Source: Rhodospirillaceae bacterium (GTDB taxonomy: Bacteria > Pseudomonadota > Alphaproteobacteria > UBA6615). From it: a stretch of DNA of 64,000 bases. Position 1 is the first letter of the stretch, and every line of letters begins with the position of its first letter. Location of the stretch: contig JABJEK010000009.1 in NCBI GenBank assembly GCA_018702955.1, forward strand, positions 37,011 to 101,010, written 5' to 3'. The position numbers were made by a program, and so were the translations under genes. Below the pieces are notes generated by a model. The model did no database searches. It worked only from the letters and a program-made list of their open reading frames with translations, and was not told the origin of the DNA. Below are positions 29,872 to 39,807 of the stretch, in pieces.

Positions 29872-31091
29872 CCCAGACACTCATGCCCGTCGCCGACGCG
29901 CGTGCCCGCATCCTCGCCGGTTTGCCGACCATGGCATCCGAACAGGTGGCCCTCACCCATGCCCACGGCCGGGTGTTGGCAGAGGACGTGGCGGCACGGG
30001 TGACCCAGCCGCCGCTGGCCGTCTCGGCGATGGATGGCTACGCCGTGCGCGCCGAAGACGTCACCAACGTGCCGGTCAACCTCACGATCGTGGGCGCGGT
30101 TCCCGCCGGTGGTCTTCATGAAGGTGTGGTTGGTAAAGGTGAAGCGGTACGCATCTTCACCGGCGCGGCCCTCCCCGATGGCGCCGACGCCATCGTCATT
30201 CAGGAAGACACCGACCGAAACGGCGACACCGTTACCGTGAAGGAAAGCTCTGCTACCGGGCGGTATGTGCGCAAGGCCGGGCTTGATTTTGAAACCGGCG
30301 ACGTGCTGCTGACGGCGGGCACAATCCTCACCTCGCGGGACATCGGCCTGGCCGCCTCCATGAACCATCCCTGGCTACAGGTCAGGCGTAGGCCCCGCGT
30401 GGCACTGCTGGCAACTGGCGACGAGATATCCCTGCCCGGCGAGGAACTCGGCCCCACTAGCATCGTCAGCTCCAACACATTCGCACTCGAAGGCCTGATC
30501 CGGGCCGCGGGCGGCGAGCCGGTCACGCTGGGCATCGCGCCCGACGACAAGGCCGCCATCAGCGCGCTTGCCCAAAGCGCACGCAGCGCGGACATGCTGG
30601 TGACCACCGGCGGCGCATCGGTCGGCGAGCATGACCTGGTGCAGGACGCCTTGCAGGACATCGGACTGGAACTGGACTTCTGGCAGATCGCCATGCGACC
30701 CGGTAAACCGCTGATGTTCGGCCGCCTGGGTGACGTGCCCATGCTCGGTTTTCCGGGAAACCCGGTGTCATCGACCGTCTGCGGCGTGTTGTTCCTGAAG
30801 CCCGCGCTGGCGAAGATGCTGGGCACAAACGAGACCGAGCCTATCTTCGAGACCGCCACATTGGGTGTCGAACTGGGCGAGAACGACCGGCGAGAGGATT
30901 ATCTTCGCGCCACGCTCACCCGCGACGGCGACACGCTGGTCGCGACGCCTTTCTCCAGGCAGGACAGTTCCATGTTCTCGCGCCTGGCCGCGTCCGACGG
31001 CCTCGTCGTCCGGCCGCCCCACGCGCCGGCGGCCAAGGCCGGCGACCCCGTCGCGTTCGTGCGGCTGGGGGACGGGAACGTGCGGATTTAA
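29868..31091 (+). CDS. moeA: Molybdopterin molybdotransferase MoeA
   Basis: Inserts molybdate into adenylylated molybdopterin. The 407-residue protein has LAVSAMDGYAVRAEDV, RVALLATGDEISLPGEEL, the MPT-binding TTGGASVGEHDLVQDAL, RPGKPLMFG and GFPGNPVSS. Domain order is normal. It is coupled to the small membrane protein upstream, and the next gene starts three bases after its stop. Confidence 0.96.
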   Translation: MTQTLMPVADARARILAGLPTMASEQVALTHAHGRVLAEDVAARVTQPPLAVSAMDGYAVRAEDVTNVPVNLTIVGAVPAGGLHEGVVGKGEAVRIFTGAALPDGADAIVIQEDTDRNGDTVTVKESSATGRYVRKAGLDFETGDVLLTAGTILTSRDIGLAASMNHPWLQVRRRPRVALLATGDEISLPGEELGPTSIVSSNTFALEGLIRAAGGEPVTLGIAPDDKAAISALAQSARSADMLVTTGGASVGEHDLVQDALQDIGLELDFWQIAMRPGKPLMFGRLGDVPMLGFPGNPVSSTVCGVLFLKPALAKMLGTNETEPIFETATLGVELGENDRREDYLRATLTRDGDTLVATPFSRQDSSMFSRLAASDGLVVRPPHAPAAKAGDPVAFVRLGDGNVRI

Positions 31092-31094
31092 ACT

Positions 31095-31649
31095 GTGTCG
31101 AAGAAGAAGGCTGTCACCAGGACCGAACTTGTCGAAATTCTCTGGCGCAGCCGTTACCCGATTTTCGTTTCGACCTATACGCGGGACTACATCGTCCCGA
31201 TTTTCTTGCTGATACCGTGTGCATGTTTCGGGCTCTGGATATTGCTCCAGGACGACGCAAACCTGAACCAGTTCCGAGGATGGTTGCTGTTCATTGGCGG
31301 CGTGGGGCTCACCATGTTCTTTCTCCTGGCGCTGCTCAAACTAGGCTGGCGCCAAATGGTCATTCACGAGGACCACGCCCAAACGCCTTTTAGAAAAGTG
31401 TTCTTCAAGGATATCGATCAGTTTGAAGGCGGCTACCCGGTTCGCATCCGATACAAGTCCAGAAATCGGCTGGGGCGCGTTCGCAATTCGCTGCGGTTGG
31501 CGCAATCAATCACAAGCCGATACGTCGTTGGCACATACGGTTTGGCGCATCTGTTGAACAGGGCGCTGGACGATTACCGCGGCCGCCAGGCGGGCCAAAC
31601 CGAGCCCAACCCGACAAGCTTGGTTGACGAGTCAAAAGAACATCACTAG
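31095..31649 (+). CDS. Unknown two-helix membrane protein before lexA (possible PH-like domain)
   Basis: A 184-residue protein starting at GTG. Two membrane helices lie at about 31-51 and 61-83. The cytoplasmic part after them has a beta-rich look and ends in a [19 protein letters not shown] motif, which resembles the closing helix of bacterial PH-like membrane proteins. That assignment rests on pattern only. It follows moeA by three bases. Its last codons overlap a perfect LexA box (31638-31652). Confidence 0.7.
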   Translation: MSKKKAVTRTELVEILWRSRYPIFVSTYTRDYIVPIFLLIPCACFGLWILLQDDANLNQFRGWLLFIGGVGLTMFFLLALLKLGWRQMVIHEDHAQTPFRKVFFKDIDQFEGGYPVRIRYKSRNRLGRVRNSLRLAQSITSRYVVGTYGLAHLLNRALDDYRGRQAGQTEPNPTSLVDESKEHH

Positions 31650-31652
31650 AAC
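31638..31652 (+). promoter_or_regulatory. LexA box, perfect alphaproteobacterial form
   Basis: GAAC-ATCACTA-GAAC is an exact match to the GAAC-N7-GAAC direct repeat bound by LexA in alphaproteobacteria. It lies 96 bases upstream of the lexA start and across the stop codon of the preceding gene. It fits autoregulation of lexA. Confidence 0.7.
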
Positions 31653-31662
31653 ATGCGTCGAT

Positions 31663-31677
31663 GTTTGCGGTTTGTTC
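31663..31677 (-). promoter_or_regulatory. Second, imperfect LexA box
   Basis: GTTTGCGGTTTGTTC matches the reverse form GTTC-N7-GTTC in seven of eight positions. It starts 25 bases after the perfect box, so two LexA dimers could bind together. Confidence 0.5.
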
Positions 31678-31747
31678 CATATGTTGTGGTACTGCCGCAT
31701 TTAGAAATAGTCCGAATTCGGACCGGGTTACTGGGGGCCCAGACCAT

Positions 31748-32488
31748 ATGTTGACGCGCAAGCAGCACCAGCTTCTCACCTTCATCAACGAACGGCTCAA
31801 CGCGACCGGCGTTGCACCTTCCTTCGACGAGATGAAAGACGCCCTCGGGCTCAAGTCCAAGTCCGGTATCCACCGGCTGATCACCGGGCTGGAAGAGCGC
31901 GGATTCATCCGCCGCCTCGCCCACCGGGCCCGCGCGCTCGAAGTGTTGCGCCTGCCTGACGAGACCGGTGTCGGCGCTATTGCTGGACAGACCGCCCCCT
32001 TCGCACCCCACGTCATCGAGGGCGGTCGGGATACTGAGACCTCGCCTGTCATTGCACCCTCCGAGATGACCGGCCCGGCGTCATCGGATGATTCAACCGG
32101 CACGGCCGAGATCGAACTCCCGTTCCTGGGCAAGATCGCCGCCGGCACGCCCATCGAGGCGCTGCGCGACCCGACCCGTCATATCAGCGTGCCGCCGTCC
32201 ATGCTCGGGCGCGGCAATCACTACTGCCTCGAGGTCGAGGGCGATTCGATGATCGACGCGGGTATCCTCGATGGCGACACCGTCCTCATCCGGCGCACCG
32301 ATACCGCCGACAACGGCTCGATCGTGGTCGCACTGGTCGAGGGACAGGAAGTCACCCTGAAGCGCCTGCGCAGACGGAATGATTCTGTCGCACTCGAAGC
32401 CGCGAACCCGGCTTATGAGACACGTATTTTCGGCCCGGACCAGGTCGCCGTGCAGGGCGAACTCGTCGGGCTTCTCCGCCAGTACTAA
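31748..32488 (+). CDS. lexA: SOS repressor LexA
   Basis: Represses SOS genes and cuts itself when RecA is activated. The 246-residue protein has a winged HTH (1-65, with [20 protein letters not shown]), a long linker (about 70-120) and the S24 peptidase fold. The cleavage site is A132-G133 in KIAAGTP; the catalytic pair is S167 in EGDSMI and K205 in VTLKRL. The ATG at 31748 is chosen because it begins the family motif [10 protein letters not shown]. Two LexA boxes precede it. Its stop overlaps that of comEC. Confidence 0.97.
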   Translation: MLTRKQHQLLTFINERLNATGVAPSFDEMKDALGLKSKSGIHRLITGLEERGFIRRLAHRARALEVLRLPDETGVGAIAGQTAPFAPHVIEGGRDTETSPVIAPSEMTGPASSDDSTGTAEIELPFLGKIAAGTPIEALRDPTRHISVPPSMLGRGNHYCLEVEGDSMIDAGILDGDTVLIRRTDTADNGSIVVALVEGQEVTLKRLRRRNDSVALEAANPAYETRIFGPDQVAVQGELVGLLRQY

Positions 32489-34626
32489 TTTCCCGCGTTA
32501 CGTTTCGGTTGCTGGGTTGCCCGCATCCAGGGGCGGCCCGGGTCGCGTTCGCGTGCCCGCCAGACCGTGATCGGCTGGTTTTCATCCGACAACCAAACCG
32601 CGTGAGCCCCAGACCGCCAGACGTCGAACCGCCCGATTGTCACGGCCGGCCCATTCGGCCCCCGGCAGCTTCGCGGGATCGGCTCGGTCGAGATCAGGAT
32701 ATCCGCCCGGCGGCATTCCTCCTCGAAGCCGCGGGCATTCTCGACGACCGCCACAACATGTCCCGCCAACTGTTCGCTGCACCCGACCGCGTCGCAATTC
32801 AGGCCAACCGCACCGAACGGGGTGAACGCCGGTACCCCGAGGCGGCGTTGCCAGATATCCCGCACGAAGGGGGAGGCCTGCGGGTTCGAGAGGTATGTTG
32901 CGCCGGTATCCGACCGGATGGCGATGAGGTTGGCGTTCCCTGAAACCAGGATATCCGGCGGGTCGTCGCCGCCCGCGGTCGCCAGCCCGGCCACAATCAG
33001 CGAGATACCGGCATATCGCCAGCCGCGACGCCATAGACACAACCAGAGCCCGCCAGACGCCGCGAGGATCATCCCGGCCATTGTCGGCTGCGCCACGGTG
33101 ATGGCCGCACCGGGCCAGGCCGCCACGGTGCGCGCGATCCAGAGGACGGCCTCGACGCCCCACCCGAGGGCCGGCAACACGATGCCTTCGAGCCCCAGCG
33201 GCATGAGCAGCAGCGCCAACACTTCCAGCGGCATGACCCAAAGTGCTGTGATCGGCACCGCCAGCAGGTTCGCCGCCAGCCCCATGGGGGCGAACCGGTT
33301 GAAGTGGAACACCGCGAACGGCGCGGTCGCCAGACTCGCGATCAGCGAACTGAAGGCAATCGCCGCAAAATACATCAGGACCCGGCGCGTCCACGGGCTG
33401 GTCGCGGCGACCCGCCGGAACCGCCCCGCGAGCCCTTCATAGGCCGCAACGAGCGCGATGACCGCCGCGAAAGACATCTGGAAGCTGACGCTCAACAAGG
33501 CTTCGGGCCGCAACAGCAGGATAATCAACGCCGCCCACGCCACCAGCCGCAGGGATATGCCGGTGCGATTAACGAGGATCGCGACGAGCACGATCGCGGT
33601 CATCACGAAGGCGCGCTGGGTGGGGATCGTCGCCCCGGCCAACATGAGATAGACCGCAGCGGCGGCCAGCGCGGTGACGGCAGCGATCTTCTTAAGCGGC
33701 CAGCCCAGTGCGGCTCGGGGCCAGAGCGCAAGCCCGCCGCGCACCAGCGCGAACACGAAGCCCGCCACCAGCCCGAGATGCAGACCGGAAATCGCCAGTA
33801 AATGCGCGAGTCCGGAATCCCGCATATCATCGCGCACATCTTCCGGGATACCGCCACGCTGGCCGGTTGCCAGGGCGGCCGCCACGCCGCCTGCGGGGCC
33901 GTCGATGCCGTCGGCAATCCGCGTCGCGATGCCGACCCGCGCGCGCTCGATCATCGACCTGAACCCCGCAACGAGGCCTTCACTGGACACCCCCGGCGAT
34001 ATATCGGCCGGCGCAAGGGCGAAACCAACCGCGCCTATTCCGCGAAACCAGGCTACGCGGGAGAAGTCATAGCCACCGGGATAGGACGCGTCGGGCGGCG
34101 GTGACAAGCGTGCGCGCACACGCAATTGATCGCCTGGCCGAACCGCGTCATCAATTACCCGGAGGCGAACACGCACCCGCTCGGGTACAGCTGCGCCCGT
34201 GCCTGAAAAACGCACATGGTCGAGTATCACGCGAGGGCCGCGGGCGGCGGGCTCCACAGAGACCACCCGGCCCGTCACGACTGTGGTGACCTGCGCTTCA
34301 TCCAGGACGGGCGCCGCCGCGCTGTGCGCGCGCCACTGCGCCGCCGAGAAACCCATCGCGGCAAACAGGGTCAGGACCATCATCAGCCGTAGCGAAGTGC
34401 CGCGGCCAAGCGCGACCAGACCGGCAACCGAAACAGCCAACAAGATCGGCCCGGCAAACCAGACGGGTTCGCGTGGAAGCGCGAAATAGACCCAAATTCC
34501 GATCCCGAGCGCGACGGGCAGCCATAGCACCCAGCGGTCTCGCTCGGCGACGAAAGCCGACCAGAGCCCGTCTCGCAGGCCGGACGGCGCGCGCACAAAA
34601 GCGGCGGATGTCATTGCGCGAAGCAT
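32485..34626 (-). CDS. comEC: ComEC/Rec2-family DNA uptake membrane protein
   Basis: A large polytopic protein of about 713 residues for moving single-stranded DNA across the inner membrane. An N-terminal OB-like domain (DUF4131 region) is followed by the Competence domain with [19 protein letters not shown] and about ten helices. The C-terminal soluble part, about 110 residues, lacks the HxHxDH metal motif of full ComEC proteins. The start is uncertain: ATGs at 34626 and 34614 are possible; the frame extends to 34833 but would cross the gltX promoter. A short alphaproteobacterial form of this kind is common. Confidence 0.87.
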   Translation of the reverse strand: MLRAMTSAAFVRAPSGLRDGLWSAFVAERDRWVLWLPVALGIGIWVYFALPREPVWFAGPILLAVSVAGLVALGRGTSLRLMMVLTLFAAMGFSAAQWRAHSAAAPVLDEAQVTTVVTGRVVSVEPAARGPRVILDHVRFSGTGAAVPERVRVRLRVIDDAVRPGDQLRVRARLSPPPDASYPGGYDFSRVAWFRGIGAVGFALAPADISPGVSSEGLVAGFRSMIERARVGIATRIADGIDGPAGGVAAALATGQRGGIPEDVRDDMRDSGLAHLLAISGLHLGLVAGFVFALVRGGLALWPRAALGWPLKKIAAVTALAAAAVYLMLAGATIPTQRAFVMTAIVLVAILVNRTGISLRLVAWAALIILLLRPEALLSVSFQMSFAAVIALVAAYEGLAGRFRRVAATSPWTRRVLMYFAAIAFSSLIASLATAPFAVFHFNRFAPMGLAANLLAVPITALWVMPLEVLALLLMPLGLEGIVLPALGWGVEAVLWIARTVAAWPGAAITVAQPTMAGMILAASGGLWLCLWRRGWRYAGISLIVAGLATAGGDDPPDILVSGNANLIAIRSDTGATYLSNPQASPFVRDIWQRRLGVPAFTPFGAVGLNCDAVGCSEQLAGHVVAVVENARGFEEECRRADILISTEPIPRSCRGPNGPAVTIGRFDVWRSGAHAVWLSDENQPITVWRARERDPGRPWMRATQQPKRNAGN

Positions 34627-34689
34627 GATTTCGAACGCAGCGTCCACCCGATTACGGGCGGACGTCAAGTTGCCGACCGCACCCCCGTC

Positions 34690-34718
34690 TTGACGCGCGT
34701 GCCACACACCGCCATACG
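34690..34718 (+). promoter_or_regulatory. Candidate promoter for gltX
   Basis: TTGACG (34690-34695) and CATACG (34713-34718) are 17 bases apart. The -35 is strong (five of six), the -10 weak (three of six). It lies 39 bases upstream of the gltX ATG in the comEC-gltX divergent region. Confidence 0.35.
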
Positions 34719-34756
34719 AACGGCAGTTCTCCCCGCCCCAGATCGAGCCGACCGCC

Positions 34757-36160
34757 ATGTCCGTTGTCACCCGCTTTGCCCCGTCACCCACCGGTTTTCT
34801 GCACATCGGCGGCGCACGCACCGCCCTGTTCAACTATCTTTTCGCCAAGCATCACGGGGGCAAGTTTCTGCTGCGGGTGGAGGACACGGACCGCAAACGT
34901 TCCACCGACGAGGCCATTCAGGCGATCCTTCACTCGATGCGCTGGCTGGCGCTCGATTGGGACGGTGCAGAGACCTATCAATCCCAAAGTGCTGCCCGGC
35001 ATCGCGAAGTGGCAGAGAATCTCGTCGCCGACGGCAAGGCCTATAATTGCTACTGCACGCCCGAGGAACTCGCCGAAATGCGGGAGAACGCCAAGAATTC
35101 AGGCGGTGGCACGCGGGTCTATGACGGTCGCTGGCGTGACCGTGATCCGTCCGAGGCGCCGGCCGGCATTGAGCCTGTAATCCGCATCAAGATGCCCCAC
35201 GAAGGCGAAACAACCATCGCCGACCTGGTGCAGGGTAACGTCACCAAGGCCAACGACACCCTGGACGATTTCATCATCCTGCGCTCCGACGGCACGCCGA
35301 CCTACATGCTCGCCGTCGTTGTCGACGATCACGATATGGGCGTGACCCACGCGATCCGCGGCGATGATCACCTGAACAACGCGTTCCGCCAGTTGCATGT
35401 GTTCGAAGCCTGCGGCTGGGATGTACCGGAGTTCGCTCATATTCCGCTGATTCACGGCTCAGACGGCGCGAAACTCTCCAAACGCCATGGCGCGCTGGGG
35501 GTCGAGGCCTATGAAGAGATGGGCATTCTGCCCGAGGCCATGTGCAACTACCTGCTTCGCCTCGGCTGGTCCCATGGCGACGACGAGACTATTTCTCGCG
35601 AACAGGCCATCGAATGGTTCGATCTCGATAGCGTCGGGCGGTCACCCGCACGCTTCGATATGGACAAGCTTCTCAACCTCAACGCCCAGTACATGAAAAC
35701 CACGGATCCCGCGAGAATGGCCGCCGGGGTGCTGGTCGATGCCGATGCCGCAGGAATAACTGTTTCTCCCGACGCCGAGAAACGGCTCGTTGCGGGCATG
35801 CCCGGACTCGCGTCACGTGCCAAAAATACGCACGAACTGTTTGATTTATCACGACTTTACCTGGTCGACGCTCCCATCGAAATGAATGAGAAGGCGCGTG
35901 ACAACCTCGCCGACCCCGAGGCCCGTCAATCCCTCAACGAACTTGCGGAATTGCTGAAAAAGGCTACATCTTGGGGCGAGGATGAACTCGACGGAATCGC
36001 ACGGGAATACGCGGAATCCAAGGGTTTGAAGCTCGGCAAGGTGGCGCAACCCCTGCGGTCCGCGTTAACCGGAAGTAATGTATCGCCGAGTATCTTCGAG
36101 GTCATGGCGGTGCTCGGCCGGGATGAAACCCTGGCACGGCTCGAAATCGCCGCAGATTAG
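34757..36160 (+). CDS. gltX: Glutamyl-tRNA synthetase
   Basis: Class I synthetase of 467 residues. The nucleotide-binding motifs are intact: the HIGH equivalent in [15 protein letters not shown] and KLSKR in [14 protein letters not shown]. The Cys-X-Cys-type zinc knuckle is represented by [10 protein letters not shown] only. Alphaproteobacteria often have two copies, one of which can charge tRNA-Gln for later amidation; which copy this is cannot be told here. gltA follows on the same strand after 136 bases. Confidence 0.96.
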   Translation: MSVVTRFAPSPTGFLHIGGARTALFNYLFAKHHGGKFLLRVEDTDRKRSTDEAIQAILHSMRWLALDWDGAETYQSQSAARHREVAENLVADGKAYNCYCTPEELAEMRENAKNSGGGTRVYDGRWRDRDPSEAPAGIEPVIRIKMPHEGETTIADLVQGNVTKANDTLDDFIILRSDGTPTYMLAVVVDDHDMGVTHAIRGDDHLNNAFRQLHVFEACGWDVPEFAHIPLIHGSDGAKLSKRHGALGVEAYEEMGILPEAMCNYLLRLGWSHGDDETISREQAIEWFDLDSVGRSPARFDMDKLLNLNAQYMKTTDPARMAAGVLVDADAAGITVSPDAEKRLVAGMPGLASRAKNTHELFDLSRLYLVDAPIEMNEKARDNLADPEARQSLNELAELLKKATSWGEDELDGIAREYAESKGLKLGKVAQPLRSALTGSNVSPSIFEVMAVLGRDETLARLEIAAD

Positions 36161-36193
36161 GTCTCACGGCGTGAAACCGGTGGCCTTGCAATA

Positions 36194-36222
36194 TTGCCCA
36201 ATGGCCCCCTGCCGACTAGAGT
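36194..36222 (+). promoter_or_regulatory. Candidate promoter for gltA
   Basis: TTGCCC (36194-36199) and TAGAGT (36217-36222) are separated by 17 bases, four of six matches in the -10. It would give a leader of about 70 bases before the gltA start. Confidence 0.35.
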
Positions 36223-36296
36223 GCGGCGCAACATAAGTCTGGCTCGCCGGATATGCCGAATTGCATGTCGCGCGCGAAATTTTGGTGGAGAGTTAT

Positions 36297-37598
36297 ATGA
36301 GTGAAGCGAAAGTGGTGGATACCGCGACCCTGACCATCGGCGACAAAACTGTCGAATTGCCAATCCTTGAGGGCACGGAAGGTCCGCGCGTCATCGACGT
36401 TCGCAAGCTATACGCCGAAACGGACATGTTCACCTACGATCCGTCCTACACGTCGACGGCGAGCTGCGATTCAGCGCTGACCTATATCGACGGTGAAGAA
36501 GGCATCCTGCGCCACGGCGGTTACTCAATCGAAGCACTGACCGCGAACAGCTCCTTCCTCGAAGTCTGCTACCTGCTGCTCCATCAGGAGCTGCCAAACC
36601 AGACGCAGATGACCGAGTTCGAATCGACGATCACCAACCACACGATGCTCCACGAGCAGATCCGCAACCTGTTCAGCGGGTTCCGCCGCGACGCCCATCC
36701 GATGGCTGTCCTGATCGGCGTCGTGGGTGCCATGTCGGCCTTCTATCATGACTCCACGGACATCAATGACCCGCAGCAACGGCTGATCGCGTCCCACCGG
36801 CTGATCGCGAAGATGCCGACGATTGCCGCCTGGGCCTACAAGTACACGGTCGGCCAGCCCTTCGTGTATCCCAACAACGACATGAGCTACGCCGAGAATT
36901 TCCTGCACATGACGTTTTCGGTGCCGGCGGAAGAATACAAGCCGAGCCCGGCCATCGTGCGCGCCATGGACAAGATTTTCATCCTGCATGCCGATCACGA
37001 GCAGAACGCCTCGACCTCGACGGTCCGCCTCGCCGGTTCGTCGGGCGCCAACCCGTTCGCCTGCATCGCCTCGGGCATCGCGACCCTGTGGGGCCCGGCG
37101 CATGGCGGCGCCAACCAGGCCGTGCTGGAGATGCTCGCGGAAATTGGCGACAAGAAAAACATCCCTGAATTCCTCGAGCGGGCGAAGAACCCCGACGATC
37201 CGTTCCGCCTGATGGGCTTCGGTCACCGGGTCTACAAGAATTACGACCCGCGCGCGGGTGTACTCAAGGCGTCGGCCGACGAAGTCCTTGCGGAAGTGGG
37301 CGTGGAGAACGACCCGCTGCTCGAACTCGCCATGGAACTCGAGCGGATCGCGCTGGAGGACGACTATTTCGTCGAGCGCAAGCTGTTCCCGAATGTCGAC
37401 TTCTACTCGGGCACCATCTTCAAGGCGATCGGCTTCCCGACCAGCATGTTCACCGTGCTGTTCGCCCTGGCCCGCACCGTAGGCTGGATCGCCCAGTGGA
37501 AGGAAATGATCGAGGATCCGGGCCAGCGCATCGGCCGCCCGCGTCAGCTCTTCACCGGCCCGACCGAGCGCGAGTATCCGCCAATCGACAAGCGCTAG
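36297..37598 (+). CDS. gltA: Citrate synthase (type II, hexameric form)
   Basis: Condenses acetyl-CoA with oxaloacetate, the entry to the TCA cycle and the next use of the acetyl-CoA made by the Pdh complex in this window. The 433-residue protein has the catalytic residues in [31 protein letters not shown] and [16 protein letters not shown]. The N-terminal domain ([16 protein letters not shown]) is typical of the NADH-sensitive Gram-negative form. The ATG at 36297 has GGTGGAGAG upstream. The stop lies in a 14-bp tandem duplication. Confidence 0.97.
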   Translation: MSEAKVVDTATLTIGDKTVELPILEGTEGPRVIDVRKLYAETDMFTYDPSYTSTASCDSALTYIDGEEGILRHGGYSIEALTANSSFLEVCYLLLHQELPNQTQMTEFESTITNHTMLHEQIRNLFSGFRRDAHPMAVLIGVVGAMSAFYHDSTDINDPQQRLIASHRLIAKMPTIAAWAYKYTVGQPFVYPNNDMSYAENFLHMTFSVPAEEYKPSPAIVRAMDKIFILHADHEQNASTSTVRLAGSSGANPFACIASGIATLWGPAHGGANQAVLEMLAEIGDKKNIPEFLERAKNPDDPFRLMGFGHRVYKNYDPRAGVLKASADEVLAEVGVENDPLLELAMELERIALEDDYFVERKLFPNVDFYSGTIFKAIGFPTSMFTVLFALARTVGWIAQWKEMIEDPGQRIGRPRQLFTGPTEREYPPIDKR

Positions 37599-37616
37599 AC
37601 ATCAAGCGCTAGACAT
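37589..37616 (+). repeat. 14-bp perfect tandem duplication across the gltA stop
   Basis: CAAGCGCTAGACAT occurs twice back to back. The first copy holds the last two codons and the TAG stop of gltA; the second lies in the 3' untranslated region. It looks like a recent slippage duplication. As 14 is not a multiple of three, it does not change the protein. Confidence 0.8.
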
Positions 37617-37636
37617 AAAGATTTAGAATTGTGCGG

Positions 37637-37660
37637 CGGCCCTCTTTCGGAGGGCCGTTT
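37637..37660 (+). terminator. Rho-independent terminator of gltA
   Basis: CGGCCCTC and GAGGGCCG form an 8-bp stem with a five-base loop (37645-37649), followed by TTTGCTTT. It lies 39 bases past the gltA stop. There is no T-run on the other strand, so it serves gltA rather than the convergent cupin gene. Confidence 0.8.
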
Positions 37661-37671
37661 GCTTTCCTGAC

Positions 37672-38163
37672 CTAATCGTCGAAGGACGAACCGTCTTTGT
37701 GAATAAAGCGCGGTTTGCCGTCACGCACGGCATTCGCCATGTCGATGTCGGGATAGGTCACGTCCTCGACCCGGGGCCGGTCGCCAACTTCCATCGCCAG
37801 CACATCACTGTCGGAACGGTTGGCCAGGGTATGCCCGTTGGGGTTACCTGCCGGAAAACCGGCTGCCATACCGGCTGAAAGCGTCGTTTCCCCCTCATCG
37901 GTGACCAGGGTCGCCTCACCTTCGAGGATGTAGACGAACTCGTCCTGCTCCGAATGCCAATGACGCGCCGACGACATGGCACCTGGCTCGATCCGCACGA
38001 TGTTCACCCCGAATTTCGAGAGACCAAGCGCGGGCGACAGGCGGGTTCGGTGCCGGCCGACAACCAGCTGGTCGTGGGGTGCAGGATACGGAGTGCCCGA
38101 TTCCTCCGGCAAAGTCTTCGGGTCGACAATCAATTCGGATGCCGTACGTTTGGTCTCACTCAT
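37672..38163 (-). CDS. Cupin-domain protein
   Basis: A 163-residue single cupin. The first metal motif is ARHWHSEQDEFVYILEGEA (two His and a Glu in place), the second has AAGFPAGNPNGHTLANRSD. The central domain spans about 50-125. Substrate and role cannot be told; the family includes isomerases, dioxygenases and seed-storage-like binders. It follows gloA by four bases at the end of the long minus-strand run, so it may be expressed with it. Confidence 0.88.
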   Translation of the reverse strand: MSETKRTASELIVDPKTLPEESGTPYPAPHDQLVVGRHRTRLSPALGLSKFGVNIVRIEPGAMSSARHWHSEQDEFVYILEGEATLVTDEGETTLSAGMAAGFPAGNPNGHTLANRSDSDVLAMEVGDRPRVEDVTYPDIDMANAVRDGKPRFIHKDGSSFDD

Positions 38164-38167
38164 GGCC

Positions 38168-38572
38168 CTAGCTCTGCTCGATCAGTTCGATCTTGTAGCC
38201 GTCGGGATCCTCGATGAAGGCGATCACGGTCGTGCCGTGTTTCATCGGGCCCGGTTTACGCGGGATGCTAACACCCTCGGCCTCCAACGCCTCGCAGGTT
38301 CCATAGATATCGGGAACGCCGACTGCGAGATGGCCGAAACCGGAGCCGTGGGAATAGGGTTCGTCCTGATCCCAGTTGTAGGTCAGCTCGATCACCGCCT
38401 CGCTGCTCTCGTCGCCGTAGCCAATGAAGGTGTTGGTGAATCGGCCACCCTCGAATTCCTTCTGGCGAATGACCTTCATGCCGAGATGGCGGGTGTAGAA
38501 GTCGATCGATTTATCCTGGTCCTTCACCCGGATCATCGTGTGGAGAAGTCGATACGCGTCAGTCCCGGTCAT
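38168..38572 (-). CDS. gloA: Lactoylglutathione lyase (glyoxalase I)
   Basis: Converts the hemithioacetal of methylglyoxal and glutathione to lactoylglutathione. The 134-residue VOC protein has LLHTMIRVKDQDKSIDFYTR at the start, AVIELTYNWD with a metal Glu, SGFGHLAVGVPDIY with a metal His, and FIEDPDGYKIELIEQ. This is a good match to the nickel-type bacterial GloA. An AAGGGTG precedes the ATG. It lies 44 bases after lpxB. Confidence 0.94.
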   Translation of the reverse strand: MTGTDAYRLLHTMIRVKDQDKSIDFYTRHLGMKVIRQKEFEGGRFTNTFIGYGDESSEAVIELTYNWDQDEPYSHGSGFGHLAVGVPDIYGTCEALEAEGVSIPRKPGPMKHGTTVIAFIEDPDGYKIELIEQS

Positions 38573-38616
38573 GGTGGCACCCTTTTTTTCTGTGCGAATG
38601 TAACTGCTGTTCGGTT

Positions 38617-39807
38617 TTACCGGTTGCGGTGGGCCGCGACAATATCGAGCACCGCGCGGGCTGCCCGAGAGCTCGGCCGCTCGCCGCCCGGCTCCATATC
38701 CCGGGAAATCTTTCGCGCCTCCCCGCCGATATCCGCCCGGCGTTTCGGGTTCGAAATCAAATCACGCAGCGCGGCCGCAATCAGTTCCGGCCGGCAGCGC
38801 GGCTGCAGGAACTCCGGTAGCACCTCCCGATCAGCGACGATATTGACGATCGAGGCGTAGCGAATACGGATCATACGTCTGGCAATCTCGCCGGTCAGCC
38901 AGGGAACCCTGTACATGACGATCGTCGGGACCCCCGCCCATGACAGCTCGAGCGTCACCGTCCCGGACGTCGCCAGCGCCAGATCCGCCGCCGCGAAGGC
39001 GTCGTAGCGCTCCTCGGCGCCATCTGCGATCACGACGGGCCACGGCCATCTGGAGACGGTCTGTTCGATCAACGCCCGAACATTCGCTGCGGCCGGGATG
39101 ACGAGGGTTACATCACGATGATCCGGCATCACCCGGGCCAGTGTTTCACGCGCAATCGGCAACAGCCGCGACACTTCACCCCGGCGGCTCCCCGGCAGCA
39201 CGCAGAGCACGGTCGCGTCGGGCGCAATGCCGTGGCGTTTGCGAAACGCTGCCCCATCACCGGCATCGACATTACCCTCGGCCACCGGATGGCCGACAAA
39301 CGTACTCGCCAGCCCCGCCGCGTCGAAGAGGGGCGGCTCGAAGGGGAACAGCGCCAGGAGGTGGTCGAAATGCTTTCGGAACTTGCGCACCCGGCCCGCG
39401 CGCCAGGCCCATATCGTCGGCGCCACATAATGTACCCGTGGGCAATCACGCGACCGCAGGCGGCGGATCACACCAAATACGAAGCCCGGTGAATCAATCG
39501 TGACGATGACATCCGGCTTCTGCCGTTCTATGTCGGCCGCCACGAGCCGCATCCGACGCAACAGCCGGGGCACACTCGGCAAGACCTCGAAGAGGCCCAT
39601 GATCGCCAGCTCGCCATAGCCAAACAGGCTCTTGAGCCCGGCGGCCTCCATTTCCGGTCCGCCAACGCCGGAAACCCTGAAATTCGGGCCTGCCGACACG
39701 TTGAGCGCTTCGATTAACCGTCCACCGATCACGTCGCCCGAGGGCTCACCCGCGATAAGATAAACATGCAGGCCGTCTGCCGGCCCTTTTGAGCCGAGAT
39801 CGCTCAT
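38617..39807 (-). CDS. lpxB: Lipid-A-disaccharide synthase
   Basis: A GT19 glycosyltransferase that joins UDP-diacylglucosamine and lipid X on the inner membrane. The 396-residue protein has LIAGEPSGDVIGGRLIEAL, the FGYGELAIMGLFEVLP family signature, DSPGFVFGVIRRLR, HYVAPTIWAWRAGR and LPGSRRGEVSRLLP. It is coupled to lpxI by a four-base overlap (ATGA). Confidence 0.96.
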   Translation of the reverse strand: MSDLGSKGPADGLHVYLIAGEPSGDVIGGRLIEALNVSAGPNFRVSGVGGPEMEAAGLKSLFGYGELAIMGLFEVLPSVPRLLRRMRLVAADIERQKPDVIVTIDSPGFVFGVIRRLRSRDCPRVHYVAPTIWAWRAGRVRKFRKHFDHLLALFPFEPPLFDAAGLASTFVGHPVAEGNVDAGDGAAFRKRHGIAPDATVLCVLPGSRRGEVSRLLPIARETLARVMPDHRDVTLVIPAAANVRALIEQTVSRWPWPVVIADGAEERYDAFAAADLALATSGTVTLELSWAGVPTIVMYRVPWLTGEIARRMIRIRYASIVNIVADREVLPEFLQPRCRPELIAAALRDLISNPKRRADIGGEARKISRDMEPGGERPSSRAARAVLDIVAAHRNR

